Shown one piece after another: positions 25,099-33,100 of a DNA stretch of 44,966 nucleotides. The stretch is from Bacteroidales bacterium (GTDB lineage: Bacteria > Bacteroidota > Bacteroidia > Bacteroidales > Lentimicrobiaceae): positions 5,786-50,751 of the forward strand of contig JALHHH010000029.1 in assembly GCA_022837485.1 (NCBI GenBank), read 5' to 3'. The notes beneath the pieces are model-generated. The model saw only the letters and a program-made list of their open reading frames with translations. It was not told the DNA's origin and searched no databases. Position 1 is the stretch's first letter; each line of letters starts with the position of its first letter. A program made the position numbers and the translations under genes.

Positions 25099-26823
25099 AT
25101 GAAAGGCAAAATTCTTGGCGGGATTGCTTCGGTTTATTATCCCAAGCTGTTTACCACCCTCAGGGGGTACAATTTAAAAACATTTACATCCGATCTGATT
25201 GCCGGAATCATTGTCGGGGTGGTTGCACTTCCCCTGGCCATCGCTTTTGGTATTGCCTCCGGCGTTTCTCCCGAGCGCGGACTTGTTACTGCCGTTATTG
25301 CGGGATTTCTGATATCGGCTCTGGGCGGAAGCCGGACACAGATTGGTGGTCCTACCGGTGCATTTATCGTAATTGTGTACGGCATCGTTGAGAAATTTGG
25401 GGTGGAGGGACTTATCGTTGCAACTATTCTTGCCGGTTTTATGCTGGTGGGAATGGGCGTACTGCGGCTGGGAACCATCATTAAGTTTATGCCATATCCC
25501 ATTGTGGTAGGATTTACATCGGGCATAGCACTGGTTATATTTTCGTCCCAGATACGCGATTTTTTCGGGCTTCAGGTTTCGCAGGCAGTGCCTTCCGACT
25601 TTATTGAAAAATGGCAGTTCTATTTAAATAATTTCAGCTCTGTAAATTATTATGCTCTGGGGATCGGAGTATTTACCGTTCTGATTTCTTTTCTCTGGCC
25701 GCGCATCAACCGGCGTATTCCGGGAACTCTGATCGCTCTGATTGTTTCAACCCTTGCGGTATATTTTATGGAGATGCCTGTTGAAACCATCGGAAGCCGC
25801 TTTGGTACCATCAGGGCAACCATACCAAGCCCTTCCATCCCGGTGGTAAGCTGGGAAACCTTCCGGATGCTGCTGGCACCGGCATTTACCGTCGCTATGC
25901 TGGGAGCCATTGAATCGCTGCTGTCGGCAATGGTGGCCGATGGCGCAACCGGCGGCAGGCACCGGTCAAATACAGAGCTCATCGGACAGGGTATTGCCAA
26001 CATCATAACACCCATCTTCGGTGGCATTCCGGCAACCGGCGCCATAGCCCGGACTATGACCAACATCCGCAACGGAGGCAAAACCCCGGTTGCAGGTATG
26101 ATTCATGCCGTGGTTCTGCTGCTGATCCTGCTCTTTTTCGGTAACCTCGCGAAACTTATACCCATGAGCTGCCTTGCAGGTATTCTGGTTGTTGTTGCCT
26201 ATAACATGAGTGAATGGCGTTCGTTCAAAGGCCTTCTGAAAAATTCCACATACGAAGTGGCCGTCCTTCTTACAACGTTCCTGCTCACCGTTATCATCGA
26301 TCTTACCGTAGCAATTCAGTTCGGACTCCTCCTTGCCGTACTGCTCTTCCTGAAGCGGGTCATCGACTCATCGGGTGTTAAAGTTCTGGATATGGCTGTT
26401 GACGATGAGCATGCCGAAGAACCCGAAACCGCTCCCAAGCTCTCCATTCCCGAAAAGGTGGAAGTTTTTGAGGTCAGCGGCCCTTTCTTTTTCGGAGTAG
26501 CCAATAAATTCGACGAGGCCGAGTCCCAGGTTCTTGAACATCCGTACGTGCGGATTATCCGGCTCTACCGGGTTCCGTTTATCGATGCTACCGGGCTCAG
26601 CAACCTGAAGAGTTTTATCCGTAAAAGTCAGTCCAACGGCATTACGGTTGTGATCTCCGGTCCGGTAAAATCGGTGTACGATGAACTGGAAAAAGGTCAG
26701 GTGATCGCACTGGTTGGGCAGGAGAATGTGTGTGCCGATATCAACCTTGCCCTCAATCGTGCCAGCGAACTGGTCGGATTAATCAAACGTGAACACCATC
26801 ACAAGCACGGGCATCACAGTTGA
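25099..26823 (+). CDS. SulP-family anion transporter with STAS domain
   Basis: A 574-aa inner-membrane transporter of the SulP/SLC26 family. Twelve or so membrane segments occupy residues about 30-420, with the family's opening signature ALPLAIAFGIASG (43-55) and the conserved QIGGPTGAF loop (81-89). A cytoplasmic STAS domain covers about 453-562, with the strand IIRLYRVPFIDATGL (486-500) that is the family hallmark. Members carry sulfate, bicarbonate, dicarboxylates or other anions, with Na+ or H+; the substrate is not determined by the sequence. Oddly, the chain ends in a histidine-rich tail (HHHKHGHH at 566-573) that could bind metal. It is monocistronic and ends at a strong bidirectional terminator. 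Confidence 0.92.
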   Translation: MKGKILGGIASVYYPKLFTTLRGYNLKTFTSDLIAGIIVGVVALPLAIAFGIASGVSPERGLVTAVIAGFLISALGGSRTQIGGPTGAFIVIVYGIVEKFGVEGLIVATILAGFMLVGMGVLRLGTIIKFMPYPIVVGFTSGIALVIFSSQIRDFFGLQVSQAVPSDFIEKWQFYLNNFSSVNYYALGIGVFTVLISFLWPRINRRIPGTLIALIVSTLAVYFMEMPVETIGSRFGTIRATIPSPSIPVVSWETFRMLLAPAFTVAMLGAIESLLSAMVADGATGGRHRSNTELIGQGIANIITPIFGGIPATGAIARTMTNIRNGGKTPVAGMIHAVVLLLILLFFGNLAKLIPMSCLAGILVVVAYNMSEWRSFKGLLKNSTYEVAVLLTTFLLTVIIDLTVAIQFGLLLAVLLFLKRVIDSSGVKVLDMAVDDEHAEEPETAPKLSIPEKVEVFEVSGPFFFGVANKFDEAESQVLEHPYVRIIRLYRVPFIDATGLSNLKSFIRKSQSNGITVVISGPVKSVYDELEKGQVIALVGQENVCADINLALNRASELVGLIKREHHHKHGHHS

Positions 26824-26851
26824 TCAAGAATAGACGGCTGTCATTTTGCAG

Positions 26852-26890
26852 AAAAAAAATGCACCGGTCGGATGCCGGTGCATTTTTTTT
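26852..26890. terminator. Strong bidirectional terminator between SulP and M3 peptidase genes
   Basis: A 16-bp perfect stem: eight A plus TGCACCGG (26852-26867) pairs with CCGGTGCA plus eight T (26875-26890), loop 7 nt. The A- and T-tracts make it functional on both strands, which fits its place between two convergent genes. Confidence 0.9.
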
Positions 26891-26903
26891 TATCAGGCAG
26901 TAA

Positions 26904-29027
26904 TTATTTAAGTCCTCTCTTTTTAAGCAGCGGCTCAGGCGAAGGATCCTGTCCCCTGAATTTGCGGTACTGAACCATGCCTTCATCGTTTCCGTTTTCA
27001 GCCAGGCAGTGCTTGCGGAAAGCTGCGGCAAGCTCCGGATTAAAGATATCGCCCGACTGTTTGAAATAATCGAATGCATCGCTGTCGAGGACGGCAGCCC
27101 ACAGATAAACATAATATCCTGCTGCATATCCGCCGTCGAAAATATGCGAGAAATAGGTGCTGCGGTAGCGCGGCAGAATCTCGGGGATAAGTCCGATCTT
27201 ATCCATGGCGGTTTTTTCGAATGCGATCACATCGTCAAGTTTTACGGGAGCTTCCAGTTTGTGGAATTCCAGGTCGAGTATGGATGCGGCAATGTATTCA
27301 ACGGTGACGAATCCCTGGTTGAAATGACCCGAGTTGGTAAGTTTCTCAATGAGGGCATCGGGTATTGCTTCCCCGGTCTGGTAATGTTTTGCATACATTT
27401 TCAACACCTCCGGTTCTCCGGCCCAGTTTTCCATTATCTGCGAGGGGAGTTCAACAAAGTCGCGGGCAACATTGCCTGCCGTACGGGTGTATTTTCCATC
27501 GGTGAAAAGTCCGTGCAGACCGTGGCCAAATTCGTGGAAAAGGGTGGTGGTCTCTTCCCAGGTCAGCAGCGATGGCGTATCGCCGGCAGGAGGGGTAAAA
27601 TTGCATACAATGGAAACCACGGGATCCACTTTTTGTCCGTCTTCCCATCCGGCCGACCGGAAACCGGTACACCAGGCTCCTCCGCTTTTCTCGGGGCGGG
27701 GGAAATAGTCCATATAAAGAACGCCAAGGTGCGATCCGTCGGCTTCCTTCACTTCAAAGGTTTCAACATCTTTCTGATAAACGGGCAGATTGGTGAGTTT
27801 ATGGAAAGTGATGCCGTAGAGCTTTCCGGCAACGGCAAACATACCATCGCGTACGTTCTCGAGCTTAAGGTAAGGTTTCAGCTCATTTTCATCAAGGTCA
27901 TACTTTTGCTTACGCAGTTTTTCAGCATAATACCACCAGTCCCACGATTCCAGCTTGATACCGGCTCCTTCCGAATCGGCTATCTTCTGCATTTCCGACA
28001 GATCCTTTTTCGCTACCGGAAGTGAAGCCCTGAAGAGTTCAGCCAGGAAATTGTCGACGGCTCCGGTGGTTTTGGCCATATTGTCGTCGATGATGTATGC
28101 AGCGTAATTATCGAAACCAAGCAGTGCGGCCTTTTCAGCCCTGAGCTTTACAATGTCGGCAACAATCCGTTTGTTGTCGTTTGCATTGCTGTTGTTGCCA
28201 CGCATGAAATAACCCCTGTAGAGTTTCTCGCGAAGCTGACGGTTGTCGGCATACTGCAGGAAAGGGATCAGACTTGGTTTTGCCAGGGTAAATACCCATT
28301 TTCCTTCGTCGCCCATAGCGGAAGCTGTTTCTTTGGCAGCAGCAATTACTCCTTCGGGAAGACCTGCAAGATCGTCTTCGTTATCAATTACGAGCTTGAA
28401 GTTCTTGTTTATTTCAGCAAGCTGGTTTTCACCGAATTTTACCTGAAGCATGGATAGCTCAGCGTTGATCGTACGAAGTTTTTCCTGCTCTTCTACCGGA
28501 AGGTTGGCTCCCTGACGTTCAAAATCGCGGAAAAACTTTTCGGTTACCCTGATCTGCTGATCGTCAAGACCCGCATTCATCCGGTTTTCATAAACCGCTT
28601 TAATCCTGGCAAAAAGCCCGGGGTTCAGCGAAACATCGTCCTGATGTCTGGCCATCAGAGGTGAAATTTTCCTGGCAATTTCCTGAAGTTTGTCGCTGGT
28701 GTGCGCACCATTGAGGTTATAGAAAACCATTGCGACGCGCTCCAGCAACTTACCCGATTTATCGAATGCAAGAATGGTGTTTTCGAAATCCGGGGCTGCG
28801 GGATTTGAAACAATGGCTGCAATTTCTTCATCGTGCTGACGGATGCCTTCCTCAAAAGCAGGAATGTAGTGCGAGGTGTCGATCCTGTCAAACGGAGGAA
28901 CCTGAAAAGGGGTGTCGTACTCCGTAAAGAACGGATTGCTGTCCTGAACAGCGTCTTTTTTGTTGCCCTGGCACCCGGCAATAGTCAGCAGAGCGACTGC
29001 CAGCAAAGGCAGAATTAATTTTTTCAT
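26904..29027 (-). CDS. dcp: M3-family zinc metallopeptidase, peptidyl-dipeptidase Dcp-like lipoprotein
   Basis: A 707-aa peptidase of the M3 family, closest in type to peptidyl-dipeptidase Dcp and oligopeptidase A. The zinc motif is HEFGH at 498-502, with the third ligand E526 in ARDFVELPSQ, and the conserved LW/WAxxLD-like C-terminal helices are present. The ATG at 29027 opens a signal peptide with lipobox TIAGC, so C19 is probably lipidated; the in-frame extension above it is discarded. Such Dcp lipoproteins in Bacteroidota are expected in the periplasm or facing the outside, where they trim dipeptides from short peptides. A -7 element lies about 45 nt upstream and an 11-bp tandem repeat about 90 nt upstream. 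Confidence 0.93.
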   Translation of the reverse strand: MKKLILPLLAVALLTIAGCQGNKKDAVQDSNPFFTEYDTPFQVPPFDRIDTSHYIPAFEEGIRQHDEEIAAIVSNPAAPDFENTILAFDKSGKLLERVAMVFYNLNGAHTSDKLQEIARKISPLMARHQDDVSLNPGLFARIKAVYENRMNAGLDDQQIRVTEKFFRDFERQGANLPVEEQEKLRTINAELSMLQVKFGENQLAEINKNFKLVIDNEDDLAGLPEGVIAAAKETASAMGDEGKWVFTLAKPSLIPFLQYADNRQLREKLYRGYFMRGNNSNANDNKRIVADIVKLRAEKAALLGFDNYAAYIIDDNMAKTTGAVDNFLAELFRASLPVAKKDLSEMQKIADSEGAGIKLESWDWWYYAEKLRKQKYDLDENELKPYLKLENVRDGMFAVAGKLYGITFHKLTNLPVYQKDVETFEVKEADGSHLGVLYMDYFPRPEKSGGAWCTGFRSAGWEDGQKVDPVVSIVCNFTPPAGDTPSLLTWEETTTLFHEFGHGLHGLFTDGKYTRTAGNVARDFVELPSQIMENWAGEPEVLKMYAKHYQTGEAIPDALIEKLTNSGHFNQGFVTVEYIAASILDLEFHKLEAPVKLDDVIAFEKTAMDKIGLIPEILPRYRSTYFSHIFDGGYAAGYYVYLWAAVLDSDAFDYFKQSGDIFNPELAAAFRKHCLAENGNDEGMVQYRKFRGQDPSPEPLLKKRGLK

Positions 29028-29069
29028 GATTGCGTGAATTATTTGAGAACAGGGAGTTGAAAATCCATG

Positions 29070-29077
29070 CAAATGTA
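29070..29077 (-). promoter_or_regulatory. -7 promoter element of the M3 peptidase gene
   Basis: Read on the minus strand this is TACATTTG, an exact TAnnTTTG. Transcription would start near 29064, giving a leader of about 37 nt. The -33 element is not clear. Confidence 0.5.
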
Positions 29078-29116
29078 GAAGGTTAAACGGCATAATAGTT
29101 AGTTCGTAACAGAATT

Positions 29117-29156
29117 GAATCAAATCCGAATCAAGTCCGAATCAAGTCCGAATCAA
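29117..29156. repeat. 11-bp tandem direct repeat upstream of the M3 peptidase
   Basis: GAATCAAATCC, GAATCAAGTCC, GAATCAAGTCC and a partial GAATCAA lie head to tail (29117-29156); the first unit has one mismatch. The period of 11 bp is about one helical turn. The last unit's CAAGTCCGA can pair with TCGGACTTG at 29169-29177. The array lies 90 nt above the peptidase start and could be a binding array for an activator or repressor. Confidence 0.8.
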
Positions 29157-29324
29157 CGTTCTTTTTTTTCGGACTTGTCATAGCGCAATCATGGAGGAAT
29201 CACGAACCAATGCAGGAAAATGTGTAACTGTTTGTATGGAAAAATCATTAAATGTTGGAACTGCGGATTTCGTTCGGGATATTCAGCGCAATAGCTTGCA
29301 TTACACAGCTTTAGCCTCTGACTT

Positions 29325-29987
29325 TTATTTCCCGGTTTCCGGAATGCGTTTTGCCGCAAGGGGTTTCGGAATGAAGAGGTCACGGGCAACGTTACCGATC
29401 ATGTTGGTAAAAGCGGCATCAAAGGCACCTCCAACGATACCTCCGGCCAGGGGAACGGCTTTGCTTAAATTGATAATGCTGCGGCTGCCGGTTTTCGAAA
29501 GCAGCAGTATTCCGGTTTTTTGGTTGATGGCTGTAATGGTTTTCTCGGTAATCATTCCTGTAAGCTTAGCAGTGAGCATGCTGCCGAGCTTTATGCCGGC
29601 TTCCTGAAGGATGTCTTTTGCAGCATTACCTGCCAGGCAGGCATAAACCAGGGTCCGTACCCTGTCGTCGCGAATGTTGTGCCCACCCATTATGGCTATG
29701 GCTGCAATCATCCTTACCTGAATGTAAAGCACGCTCACCAGGTTAGCCGGAATGGCAACGGGTAGGGTTATGAATCCTCCAATTCCGGTAATGAAACCGC
29801 TGGATGCGGTTTTGGTATTCTGCCATCGTATCAGCTGATTTGAGCGGTCGCGAAGCGTACCCTCCTGTTTCAGGTAGGAGGCTGCAATTTCAGCGGCACT
29901 TCCCGTACCGGGGATTCCGCTTACAGCCGAATCGTAAAGGCTGTCGAGCACCCGGACTAAAGTAGAAGGGGTTATTTTCATTTGCAT
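29325..29987 (-). CDS. EcsC family protein
   Basis: A protein of about 220 aa resembling the EcsC family. The middle contains a glycine/proline-rich hydrophobic hairpin (TGIGGFITLPVAIPANLV, about 65-82), followed by a helix with VLYIQVRMIAAIAIMGG, both typical of the family. A second hydrophobic segment is near 175-195. EcsC-like proteins are thought to be peripheral or membrane-inserted factors, some linked to ABC transport, but most are uncharacterised. The start is ATG at 29987 or 29981; a GTG at 30017 is less likely. It lies 65 nt below the UMF1 transporter on the same strand and may be in its transcript. Confidence 0.8.
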   Translation of the reverse strand: MQMKITPSTLVRVLDSLYDSAVSGIPGTGSAAEIAASYLKQEGTLRDRSNQLIRWQNTKTASSGFITGIGGFITLPVAIPANLVSVLYIQVRMIAAIAIMGGHNIRDDRVRTLVYACLAGNAAKDILQEAGIKLGSMLTAKLTGMITEKTITAINQKTGILLLSKTGSRSIINLSKAVPLAGGIVGGAFDAAFTNMIGNVARDLFIPKPLAAKRIPETGK

Positions 29988-30052
29988 TTTTCGTGTGACA
30001 GGATTAATACGCTCCACGCCGCGGCAATAACCATGCCTCCTTTACGCGGAGT

Positions 30053-31402
30053 TTATAAGGCCGGGGATGGTACATTGCGTTTGCCCCGTTGCTGAACAAA
30101 AAGCGTCATCAGCAGGAAAATGGTTCCTATCACGAAAAATACACCAATAGCAAGAACCGAATAACGCATGCTTCCGGTAAGAGCTTCAATAATTCCAAAA
30201 CTGAAGGTTCCGGCGACGGTAGCAAGCTTCTCCATTACATCGTAGAAGCTGAAATAGCTGGTATGGTCGGTAGTGTCGGGCAGCATCTTGCTGTAGGTGG
30301 ATCGTGCAAGTGCCTGCGAGCCGCCCATTACGATTCCGATAAAAAAGGCGGCGATCATAAATTCAACCGAATTGCTGATGTAATATGCCCCGATGCAAAT
30401 GGCGATCCACGCAAAGACAGAGATCAGCAATGCCTGAAGATTTCCAAAACGGGCCGACAGCCTGCTGAAAAGATATGCTCCCCCCATGCCTACCAGCTGA
30501 ATAATGAGAATTGTGGGAATCAGTACGGCTTCATTCAGCCCGATTTCTTTTTCACCATAGGTTGCGGCCATAAACATCACGGTAAGCAAACCCATCATCA
30601 CAAAAAAGAAGCCTATCAGGTAAAAGCTGAGTTGTCGCGAAGTACGTACCTGTTGAAAAACTTTATCCAGCTCCCGGTAACCTTCCAGAAAGATATTGGT
30701 CTCCCTGTCCTTGCGCCGTTTCCGGTGCGTATAACGTGGTAGCCGCCGGAAGGTAATCTGTGAAAATCCTATCCACCAGAGAAAGACGGTCAGAAATGAA
30801 ATGCGGGCCGGCAGCGATGAGTCGGTGATTCCGAATAAGTCCGGCTTCATGATCATCAGCAGGTTGAACAGCAAAAGCACAACCCCGCCCAGGTATCCCA
30901 GCGAATAACCCCGGGCACTGATCCTGTCCTGATCTTCCGGTTCTGCAATCACCGGAAGGAAAGAGTTATAAAAAACAATGCTTCCGCCGTAGCCTATGGT
31001 TCCAATTGTAAAGGCTATGATGCCGAGCTCAACGGCATCCCCGTCGAAGAAAAAGAGCGCTCCGCAACCCAATGCCCCCAGCCAGGTAAAAAACTGCATA
31101 AACGATTTCCGTCGACCGGTGTAGTCGGCCAGCGACGAAAGCATGGGCGAGAAAAATGCAACCATAAGGTACGCAGCCGCAATCGACCAGGAATAAAGTA
31201 CCGTATTGATTACTTCCAGCCCGAAAAAAGAAACCGTATAATCGCCGGTACTTCCACGTGTTACCTGGTTGTAATAGATCGGGAAAATTGTAGATGCTAT
31301 GGTCAGCTGATACACCGAATTGGCCCAGTCATACATTACCCAGGCTCTTACCACTTTCTTATCGCCCTTCTGTATCGGAGCGTTTCTGATCGATTTTTTC
31401 AA
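30053..31402 (-). CDS. UMF1 (Atg22-like) major facilitator superfamily transporter
   Basis: An inner-membrane transporter of about 449 aa with twelve predicted helices. The conserved opening AWVMYDWANSVYQL (about 20-33 from the chosen start) is the signature of the UMF1/Atg22 branch of the MFS, and the loop SSLADYTGRRK (motif-A-like) follows. The Atg22 homologues of fungi export amino acids from vacuoles; bacterial members are uncharacterised. The frame has no ATG before the signature. I place the start at the TTG at 31402 (giving MKKSIRNAP...), which lies below the possible promoter signals near 31425-31446; the TTG at 31441 is the alternative. Divergent from the Omp85 gene. Confidence 0.85.
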   Translation of the reverse strand: MKKSIRNAPIQKGDKKVVRAWVMYDWANSVYQLTIASTIFPIYYNQVTRGSTGDYTVSFFGLEVINTVLYSWSIAAAYLMVAFFSPMLSSLADYTGRRKSFMQFFTWLGALGCGALFFFDGDAVELGIIAFTIGTIGYGGSIVFYNSFLPVIAEPEDQDRISARGYSLGYLGGVVLLLFNLLMIMKPDLFGITDSSLPARISFLTVFLWWIGFSQITFRRLPRYTHRKRRKDRETNIFLEGYRELDKVFQQVRTSRQLSFYLIGFFFVMMGLLTVMFMAATYGEKEIGLNEAVLIPTILIIQLVGMGGAYLFSRLSARFGNLQALLISVFAWIAICIGAYYISNSVEFMIAAFFIGIVMGGSQALARSTYSKMLPDTTDHTSYFSFYDVMEKLATVAGTFSFGIIEALTGSMRYSVLAIGVFFVIGTIFLLMTLFVQQRGKRNVPSPAL

Positions 31403-31582
31403 TGGCAAACCGTTTTCGTGCAGACTGCTAAGGTACTGCAAAATCGGAAAGTTTGTCTGTATCTGTTTTTTTGATTTTCATGCCTGAATTTTTTGAACTT
31501 TTCTTCCGGCTACTCTTTATAACTAACTGATTATCTATTACATTTAATTTTAATATTTTTATTTTATTGGTTTTTGCGCATT

Positions 31583-31613
31583 TTTGCTTTTCCGTCAACC
31601 TTTCTTATCTTCG
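31583..31613 (+). promoter_or_regulatory. Promoter of the POTRA-less Omp85 gene
   Basis: TTTG (31583-31586), 19 nt, TATCTTCG (31606-31613). One base departs from TAnnTTTG, but the spacing is ideal and a -33 element is present. Predicted start near 31620, about 15 nt before the ATG at 31635. Confidence 0.6.
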
Positions 31614-31634
31614 TTGAAACTTTATCCTCAGCTT

Positions 31635-32993
31635 ATGAAACAGCATTTCAGGATTCCCATCATTTTAGTTGCATGCGTTCTGCTAACCACTGCCGGTGCT
31701 TTTGCACAGCAGGATACCACAAAAAAATCGGATGAAAAAGTAAAAACAGGTCTTAACCTGGGCGCTCTTCCTGCCGTTGCCTTCGATTCGGATATTGGGT
31801 TTCAATACGGTTTGCTGGCTAATCTTTTCCAGTACGGCGACGGTTCGGTATATCCCGATTACCGCTGGTCGCTCTACGGCGAATGGTCGCGCACTACCAA
31901 GGGAAGCGGAATTAACCAGTTGTTTTTTGATTCAAAGTATCTGCTGCCCAGCAACATCCGGGTAACCGCGGACCTTAGCTTTCTTACCGAGCAGGCTCTT
32001 GATTTCTACGGATTTAACGGGTATGAGTCGGTCTATAACTCCGCCTTTACCGATAAAGACGATACGGAAAACTATATTTCCAGGGTTTTCTACCGGCACG
32101 AACGTAAGCTGGCGCGGTTCACCATCGATTTTCAGCGTCGCATCGGCGACCTTCCCCTCAGGTGGATTGCGGGTTACGGATATTTCAATACGCAGATAGC
32201 TCCTGTGGATATCGAAAAGCTGAATAAAGGCCGTGATGAGGAAGATCTGCTTCCGGATGTGGACGGACTGTACGATAAATACGTTGCCTGGGGACTGATT
32301 TCGCCCGAAGAAGCCGATGGAGGTGCTCTTAACTTCCTGAAAGCAGGATTGGTATACGATACCCGCGACAACGAGCCCAATCCCAACCGCGGAATCTGGA
32401 CAGAGCTTGTAATGATGACGGCTCCCACCTTTTTGGGCAACAGCGAAGCGGCCTATACAAAACTTGCATTCACCCACCGGCAATACCTCCCCGTGGTTCC
32501 GCAGAAGCTTACGTTTGCCTATCGTCTCGGCTGGCAGGGCACAATCGACGGGGAAGCGCCGTTTTACATGCAGCCATACATGATCAACACCTTCACAAAA
32601 TCCACCAAGAACGACGGACTCGGTGGTGCCAGATCCCTCAGGGGCATTCTGAGAAACCGGGTTGTCGGCGATGCTTTCGGATACGGAAATTTTGAACTCC
32701 GTTATAAATTCCTGAAATTCAGTAAATGGAATCAGAATTTTTATTTCTCACTCAACGGTTTCTCCGATATGGGCATGATTACCAAAACCATACCCCTCGA
32801 CCTAAGTCTTGTTTCGGAAACCGATAAGACAGAACTTTTTAAAACCATCGACCAGGGGCTGCATTTTTCGTACGGTGCCGGACTTCGCATTGCCATGAAC
32901 CAGAACTTTATTGTTGCGGTCGACTATGGCCTGGCCGGCGATGAACGCGACGGGAAAAGTGGTATGTACATCAATCTGGGCTTTCTGTTCTGA
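31635..32993 (+). CDS. BamA/TamA-like (Omp85) outer-membrane barrel without POTRA domains
   Basis: A 452-aa outer-membrane protein. The ATG at 31635 opens a signal peptide (ends AFAQ, residue 25); an upstream in-frame stretch is rejected. After a short lysine-rich linker (26-38) the barrel begins at once. Two Omp85 motifs are clear: YDTRDNEPNPNRGIW (241-255), a strand-turn typical of surface-antigen barrels, and GGARSLRGIL (330-339), the equivalent of the conserved VRGF/Y loop-6 motif. There is no room for POTRA domains, so this belongs with the POTRA-less ('noNterm') branch of Omp85, whose roles are poorly known. Followed by a strong terminator, so it is monocistronic. Confidence 0.85.
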   Translation: MKQHFRIPIILVACVLLTTAGAFAQQDTTKKSDEKVKTGLNLGALPAVAFDSDIGFQYGLLANLFQYGDGSVYPDYRWSLYGEWSRTTKGSGINQLFFDSKYLLPSNIRVTADLSFLTEQALDFYGFNGYESVYNSAFTDKDDTENYISRVFYRHERKLARFTIDFQRRIGDLPLRWIAGYGYFNTQIAPVDIEKLNKGRDEEDLLPDVDGLYDKYVAWGLISPEEADGGALNFLKAGLVYDTRDNEPNPNRGIWTELVMMTAPTFLGNSEAAYTKLAFTHRQYLPVVPQKLTFAYRLGWQGTIDGEAPFYMQPYMINTFTKSTKNDGLGGARSLRGILRNRVVGDAFGYGNFELRYKFLKFSKWNQNFYFSLNGFSDMGMITKTIPLDLSLVSETDKTELFKTIDQGLHFSYGAGLRIAMNQNFIVAVDYGLAGDERDGKSGMYINLGFLF

Positions 32994-33023
32994 CAGGTAA
33001 TGCTCAGCACTCAGTACTAAAAG

Positions 33024-33070
33024 CAAACGGCTGCTCCCGGATTCACCGGTGCAGCCGTTTGTTATTTTTT
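33024..33070 (+). terminator. Terminator after the Omp85 gene (probably bidirectional)
   Basis: CAAACGGCTGC (33024-33034) pairs with GCAGCCGTTTG (33051-33061); the loop contains a second CCGG/CCGG. A T-rich tract follows to 33070. The minus strand also ends in TTTT, so it may serve the convergent PPAD-like gene too. Confidence 0.8.
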
Positions 33071-33100
33071 AAGGTAAACAGCAATAAGGACAACTTCCGT

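Noticed and set aside
29117..29156. Possible CRISPR-like or iteron array
   Set aside because: The unit is only 11 bp, copies abut with no spacers, and there is no replication or Cas gene nearby; it is recorded as a tandem repeat instead.
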